64,000 nucleotides of DNA from a bacterium (GTDB lineage Bacteria; Patescibacteria; Dojkabacteria; JAKAPS01; JAJZLI01), in contig JAKAWT010000002.1 of assembly GCA_021816845.1 (NCBI GenBank), positions 223,076 through 287,075 of the forward strand, read 5' to 3'. The notes under the pieces were generated by a model. The model did no database searches. It was given only the letters and a program-made list of their open reading frames with translations, and had not been told where the DNA came from. Made by a program: the position numbers and the translations under genes. Positions within the stretch are counted from its first letter, which is position 1. The number at the start of each line of letters is the position of its first letter. This document shows positions 60,191 through 64,000 of this stretch, piece after piece.

Positions 60191-61485
60191 AATTTTTTAT
60201 TTTTTCTATAACCTTTAATACTCTGATGTTTTAAATGTTTTTTTACAAAATCTGAGTCACTCCAAGGAATCTCCTCACCTTTAACTGCCATAGATTTCTC
60301 ATGACCCTTCCCAAGTAATGCAATAATATCATCTTTACCTGCTATTTTTAGAGCAAACAATATAGCTTGATCCCTTTGGTCTATTCTATACAAATTTACA
60401 TCTTTTTTAAATTTTTCTCTATCTATACCACTGGATATATCAGAAAATATATCCTCTAGATTCTCATCTCTTGGATCATCTGAGGTTACAATAATAATAT
60501 CAGAATAATCTGATACACTATTCCCCATCAATGGTCTTTTTGTATGATCACGTCTTCCTGGAGCTCCAAAGACAGTAATTATTCTAGAGTGTGTAGATTT
60601 CATCCTTGGTACTTGTACACTTGATACTCTTAACCTAGTTATTGTATCTAAAACATTTTTTACTGCATTTGGTGTATGAGCAAAATCAACTATTATAAGA
60701 GGATTCTTTGATAGAATTTCAAATCTTCCTTCAATTTTAGGAAAATCAGCTAATGTCTTTTGTATAGCTATGAGAGATATATCATATTTATATAAAGCTG
60801 CAATAGCTGCTAAAGAGTTTGAAATATTATATTCCCCAACAAGATCAGATTTTATATTTAGTGATAGCAGTTTTGACTTTATATCAAATGAACCTTGTGT
60901 AACATTCACAGCCCTAAAATCAGCATTGTTATATATCCCATAGGTGAAAATATTAAATCCTTTCTTAACCCTAGGATACAGAAAATCAAATGATTTTTTA
61001 TCATCAACATTCAGTATTACAAAACCATTTGGTTTGAGATATTTCTGTAACGATGATTTCACTGTAGCATAACGCTCCCAAGTTTTATGATAATCTAAAT
61101 GTTCATGTGTAATATTTGTATATACAATTGTATCATATGAAAGTCCAACAATACGCCTTTGATCAATAGCATGTGATGAAGTCTCAAGCACAACAAAATC
61201 ATAATTCCTTACTTTTTTTAGTATTTTATGCAATATAAAAGCCGAAGGGGTTGTAGTATGTAATCCTGTATCTGTTAATTTCTCACCATCAACAAATGCT
61301 CCAAGAGTGGTAATCAAAGCAACCTTTTTTCCGTCATTTCTGAGCATGTTATAGATAAGAGTAGATGTAGTTGTTTTACCGTCTGTCCCTGTAACACCTA
61401 TCAATTTAAAATGAAACCTTACAAAAATAAATGGTACAATTTCTATTCTTGATCTTATTATATGATATATTCTCTTTATATTCAT
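60187..61485 (-). CDS. murE: MurE-type UDP-MurNAc-tripeptide ligase
   Basis: It adds the third stem-peptide residue to UDP-MurNAc-dipeptide. The ATPase motif is IGVTGTDGKTTTSTLIY, followed by LHTTTPSAF, ETSSHAIDQRR, TNITHEHLDYHKTWERYATVKSSL and the C-terminal IVDFAHTPNAVKNVL, FGAPGRRDHTKRPLM and VTSDDPRDENLE. The amino-acid-selecting motif reads DDPR instead of DNPR (typical for diaminopimelate). The enzyme starts almost directly at the central domain, lacking most of the usual N-terminal domain (432 residues against ~490). It is third in the mur operon. Confidence 0.88.
   Translation of the reverse strand: MNIKRIYHIIRSRIEIVPFIFVRFHFKLIGVTGTDGKTTTSTLIYNMLRNDGKKVALITTLGAFVDGEKLTDTGLHTTTPSAFILHKILKKVRNYDFVVLETSSHAIDQRRIVGLSYDTIVYTNITHEHLDYHKTWERYATVKSSLQKYLKPNGFVILNVDDKKSFDFLYPRVKKGFNIFTYGIYNNADFRAVNVTQGSFDIKSKLLSLNIKSDLVGEYNISNSLAAIAALYKYDISLIAIQKTLADFPKIEGRFEILSKNPLIIVDFAHTPNAVKNVLDTITRLRVSSVQVPRMKSTHSRIITVFGAPGRRDHTKRPLMGNSVSDYSDIIIVTSDDPRDENLEDIFSDISSGIDREKFKKDVNLYRIDQRDQAILFALKIAGKDDIIALLGKGHEKSMAVKGEEIPWSDSDFVKKHLKHQSIKGYRKNKKL
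60608..60619. repeat. single palindrome-like unit in murE
   Basis: GGTACTTGTACA, one mismatch from a palindrome, encodes part of SVQVPR in a loop of MurE between two conserved blocks. Confidence 0.4.
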
Positions 61486-62337
61486 TTACTTAATAAATTT
61501 TTCAAAAACTCTCTGAAAACCTCTATGAGGTAGTTTGAAAGATGCTAGTCCTGCCATTACAGCATGGAAGGATATACCAGATTCAAGAGATGTCAAAGCT
61601 ATAGCTGCTACAATTTTAGAATCTAAATCTTTTGCACCACTCCCTATTGATCCCGACTCCTTATATGTGTTTTTAAGCTCAAATACATCCTCATTATATG
61701 ATATATGTATTAAATCATCATGATTTTGGTATATCAATGAATTATGAACACTCTTCCCAAAAGAAAAAACTTTTTTTGATATATCATAATTTAAAGATGA
61801 TTTTAGTTTTGAATCCCCATCTATGATTATCTTTGTCGTTGGCTTGGAGTCTTCTATAATTTTATTCTGATATATAAGTGATTTCTGTGTTATATCCAAA
61901 AATACACATATATCAGCGTGTATAAATCTAGAATAGTATTTAACTACAGAAGGACTGTAGGTTGTTAAATCTAGAATAACATAGCATCCAGATGCATGGC
62001 ATCCAGATGCCTTTGGATTCTTATGTCCTTTATTTAAAGCATCTAAATGCAAATATAAAATTGGAAATTTAAATAAAGCTAAAATAAAGTTAAAGAGAGA
62101 AAAATTTTCGCGATTTGTTAATATATATATTGGGATATCTATGTCTTTTTCAAAGGATATATAGTTCCTTCTTACTACGTATCCATTTTCTTTAAACACA
62201 TGATAGATACCTTCAACTGCAACATCTGAAGAATAGTTTCCAAAAATAGAGACTATCTTAATATCACTTTTTTTTATGATTTTATTAGTTAAAAATACAA
62301 GAATGTTTTTTACAAGTTTTCTAATATTTATTTTCAT
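61486..62337 (-). CDS. MurF-like protein without a P-loop
   Basis: A 283-residue protein placed between murA and murE. The N-terminal part (IKIVSIFGNYSSDVAVEGIYHVFKENGYVVRR) aligns with the start of a Mur ligase central domain such as MurF (ITGSYGKT...). However, the GKT(T/S) of the P-loop is replaced by SSDV, so ATP binding is unlikely. The C-terminal KIVAAIALTSLESGISFHAVMAGLASFKLPHRGFQRV matches the MurF/MurT domain boundary. The third ligase domain is absent. Two palindrome arrays encode ASGCHASGC and GSIGSGA insertions. It may be a regulatory or scaffold subunit of the other Mur ligases. Confidence 0.6.
   Translation of the reverse strand: MKINIRKLVKNILVFLTNKIIKKSDIKIVSIFGNYSSDVAVEGIYHVFKENGYVVRRNYISFEKDIDIPIYILTNRENFSLFNFILALFKFPILYLHLDALNKGHKNPKASGCHASGCYVILDLTTYSPSVVKYYSRFIHADICVFLDITQKSLIYQNKIIEDSKPTTKIIIDGDSKLKSSLNYDISKKVFSFGKSVHNSLIYQNHDDLIHISYNEDVFELKNTYKESGSIGSGAKDLDSKIVAAIALTSLESGISFHAVMAGLASFKLPHRGFQRVFEKFIK
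61634..61660. repeat. decayed palindrome pair in the MurF-like gene
   Basis: Two degenerate units (61634-61645 and 61649-61660) at 15-bp spacing encode SGSIGSGA. The palindromic symmetry is largely lost, so assignment to the family rests on spacing and the Gly/Ser peptide. Confidence 0.4.
61986..62012. repeat. tandem palindrome array in the MurF-like gene, 15-bp period
   Basis: Two identical units GCATCCAGATGC (61986-61997 and 62001-62012) separated by ATG encode ASGCHASGC. The core is GCATC...GATGC instead of GGATCC. Confidence 0.82.
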
Positions 62338-62342
62338 TTAGA

Positions 62343-63782
62343 TTATTTTATACGCCTTATACTTGCCCCAAGAGACTGCAATGTTTTTTCTATATGAGGA
62401 TATCCCCTGTCTATATGTTCTACATTATACACCCTTGACACTCCATCTGCCGATAACGCTGCAGCAACATATGCAACCCCTGCTCTAATATCAGGTACAA
62501 CCAAGATAGGACTTTGGTTCTTGGAACCCAGGTTCTTGGAACCCAGGTTCTTGGAACTTTGATCCTTTGAACCTTTCAATTCTACACCCCCTTTAACAAT
62601 AATTCTATTATTATCAATAAATTCAAATTTGGCACCCATAATTTCTAATGGTAATGCAAATTTTAATCTATTTTCATACATTTTCTCAAAAAATAATATA
62701 TCCCCTTTAACCTTTGTTGCAAGAACTATAAATAGAGAAAGTAAATCTGTAGGAAACCCAGGATATGGGTGTGTGTATATACCAAGATTATTAAACCCAA
62801 GATCTGTCCTTAGATACATATCCTGATTAGCGGGCACATGTATATTGAATTTATTCTCAGATACTTTAATAACATCAATTTGTATATTAAACTTTAAAAA
62901 CACATAGAATATAGATTTCATATATTGTGGATATACATCTAATATTGTTATATCTCCACCAGACATTAAGGCAAAAACAATATATGTAACAATCTCCACT
63001 ATATCTTTTATTATGGTGTATTTAGTTCCTTTAAGTTCTTCTACACCATGTATTATAAGGACATTAGTACCTATACCTTCTATTCTGGCTCCCATAGATA
63101 CTAACATTTTTGATAATTCTACAACATGAGGTTCGCAAGCAGAGTTTTCAATCACAGTATCTCCTTGTGACAAAGATGCAAGCATAACCAAATTTTCTGT
63201 AGCGGTCACTGAAGGTTCATACAGAAAAATATCAGAACCCGATGGTCTCTCTTTTTGTAGTGAAATATCAAAATAGTCATCATAAAAAGATACTCCAACT
63301 CCTAAAGCCTCAAATCCTTTAAAATGAGCGGAGAGCTCTCTAGATCCTATTCTATCACCCCCTGGGTATTTAAACTTGAAACTTTTGAATCTGATTATAA
63401 ATGGTGCTAACAAGAGAACACTTCCACGTAACTTCTCTATATATGGAAGAATACTATCAGTGTAGATAAGATCTTTATTTGTTATCTTTATATCATCTTT
63501 TGTTATATGTTCAATCTTACTTCCTAGAAGTTTTAAGATTTTAAGTAGATTACGTACATCTGATATCTTTGGAACATCTTTGATGATACATGGTTCTTTT
63601 GTAAGAAGAGTTGCACAAATTAAAGGTAATACTGTATTTTTTCCACCAAGTAGTGATACTTTCCCATGAAGTTTATGTCCCCCCTCTATTACAAACATTG
63701 AACCTACATTACTTGTGTCTTTATGTGTGGTATTTACGCCTTCCTTTATACTTGAATATTTTACGTCTTGATATTTTTTCAT
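62343..63782 (-). CDS. murA: UDP-N-acetylglucosamine 1-carboxyvinyltransferase, Cys-to-Asp type
   Basis: It catalyses the first committed step of peptidoglycan synthesis, moving enolpyruvate from PEP to UDP-GlcNAc. GGHKLHGKVSLLGGKNTVLPLICATLL matches the N-terminus with the conserved Lys-Asn. The C-terminus matches at PDIRAGVAYVAAALSA and VEHIDRGYPHIEKTLQSLGA. The active-site loop is YPGGDRIGSREL: Asp (about residue 143) replaces the usual Cys, a variant known to be insensitive to fosfomycin. A GSKNLGSKNLGSKNQ insertion comes from a palindrome array. The start at 63782 (MKKYQDV) is preferred; an upstream frame reads through another array from a TTG at 63851. It is first in the mur operon. Confidence 0.9.
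   Translation of the reverse strand: MKKYQDVKYSSIKEGVNTTHKDTSNVGSMFVIEGGHKLHGKVSLLGGKNTVLPLICATLLTKEPCIIKDVPKISDVRNLLKILKLLGSKIEHITKDDIKITNKDLIYTDSILPYIEKLRGSVLLLAPFIIRFKSFKFKYPGGDRIGSRELSAHFKGFEALGVGVSFYDDYFDISLQKERPSGSDIFLYEPSVTATENLVMLASLSQGDTVIENSACEPHVVELSKMLVSMGARIEGIGTNVLIIHGVEELKGTKYTIIKDIVEIVTYIVFALMSGGDITILDVYPQYMKSIFYVFLKFNIQIDVIKVSENKFNIHVPANQDMYLRTDLGFNNLGIYTHPYPGFPTDLLSLFIVLATKVKGDILFFEKMYENRLKFALPLEIMGAKFEFIDNNRIIVKGGVELKGSKDQSSKNLGSKNLGSKNQSPILVVPDIRAGVAYVAAALSADGVSRVYNVEHIDRGYPHIEKTLQSLGASIRRIK
62516..62573. repeat. tandem palindrome array in murA, 15-bp period
   Basis: Units start at 62516, 62531 and 62546 (GGTTCTTGGAAC-C, symmetrical around TTG) and a decayed one at 62561. 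They encode SSKNLGSKNLGSKNQS near the C-terminus of MurA, before the conserved PDIRAGVA block. Confidence 0.85.
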
Positions 63783-63822
63783 GACGTATACAATTATCTC
63801 AAAAAAAATATGAATAAGCAAA

Positions 63823-63879
63823 GCATCTGGATGTAAAGGACCCAAGCCCAAAGCATCTGGATGTAAAGGATCTAGATTG
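63823..63879. repeat. tandem palindrome array before murA, 15-bp period
   Basis: Units at 63823 and 63853 (both GCATCTGGATGT), 63838 (GGACCCAAGCCC) and 63868 (GGATCTAGATTG), with AAA spacers. The array ends 40 bp before the chosen murA start codon and its frame stays open into murA. It mixes two core types within one array. The remaining 120 bases to the window end show no gene; a possible decayed 14-bp pair lies at 63927-63952. Confidence 0.82.
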
Positions 63880-64000
63880 TTAAAGAAACATTGACTAGAT
63901 AGTTCAAATTATATATATTGTATATAGGATTAAGGTCTAAAGGGCATAAGTCCAAATCATAGTTTATGTGATGGTGCAGATAAGATATACAAAGATACTT

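Noticed and set aside
63782..63851. Upstream TTG start for murA that would add 23 residues
   Set aside because: MurA similarity begins well downstream of the ATG at 63782, and the extra residues are read from the palindrome array. Translation from the TTG cannot be excluded but has no support.

Overview
The window is AT-rich (roughly 70% A+T by eye), gene-dense DNA of a bacterium using the standard code (TGA ends several genes). The gene set points to the Candidate Phyla Radiation, perhaps a Microgenomates-like lineage. This is inferred from the kinds of genes present, not from a phylogenetic marker. The supporting features are many small membrane-anchored proteins of CPR type, a UvrC without its C-terminal helix-hairpin-helix, a VKOR/DUF929 disulfide pair, FemX-type peptidoglycan-bridge enzymes, a phosphoketolase/acetate-kinase pair, a cupin-type glucose-6-phosphate isomerase, a GapN-like dehydrogenase and twelve tRNA genes without encoded CCA.

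Layout. 1-3.7 kb: end of a repeat protein, an ABC-F ATPase, a tRNA-dihydrouridine synthase and a methyltransferase. 3.8-13.2 kb: an accessory block with secreted and propeller proteins, a nucleotidyltransferase, a membrane J-protein and a type IIG-like restriction-modification locus. It is bounded by two 81%-identical copies of the methyltransferase 3' end. 13.6-14.6 kb: gene remnants and small membrane proteins. 14.6-17.5 kb: a MacB-type ABC exporter divergent from a membrane protein and winged-helix regulator, with a perfect operator inside the promoter. 18.7-19.3 kb: six tRNAs. 19.3-29.5 kb: a peptide-binding lipoprotein-like protein, SecG, a transglutaminase, a degenerate PEP-synthase-like protein, phosphoglycerate mutase and two convergent FemX paralogues. 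29.8-34.3 kb: ParB, ParA, signal peptidase I and a class A penicillin-binding protein. 34.4-46 kb: a NYN nuclease, cupin, AckA-phosphoketolase operon, MFS/MarR pair, AI-2E-type permease and glucose-6-phosphate isomerase. 46-50.4 kb: a cell-wall hydrolase-like protein and a large sortase-type surface protein. 50.5-56.4 kb: a TIM-like protein, GapN, UvrC, VKOR/DUF929 and an epimerase. 56.4-58.5 kb: a toxin-antitoxin cluster (BrnTA, RHH antitoxin, VapBC, decayed PIN). 58.5-63.8 kb: a mur operon (MurA, P-loop-less MurF-like protein, MurE, Mpl-like ligase).

The most unusual signal is a family of short tandem arrays scattered over the whole window. Each unit is a 12-bp (near-)palindrome such as GGATCTAGATCC. 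Inside coding sequence the units repeat every 15 bp and stay in frame, adding short Gly/Ser-rich or similar linkers to Mpl, UvrC, MurA, FemX, the NYN nuclease and others. Between genes they repeat mostly every 14 bp and sit 15-40 bp before a start codon. The core sequence differs between arrays (GGATCC-, GGTACC-, GCATCC-, GGTTCT- and CCATCC-based) but the layout does not.

A second theme is enzyme homologues that have lost catalytic residues: a PEP-synthase-like protein without its His and Cys, a triosephosphate-isomerase-like protein without its His, a GapN with Glu changed to Gly, and a Mur ligase without its P-loop. Together these suggest relaxed or redirected functions in glycolysis and cell-wall synthesis.
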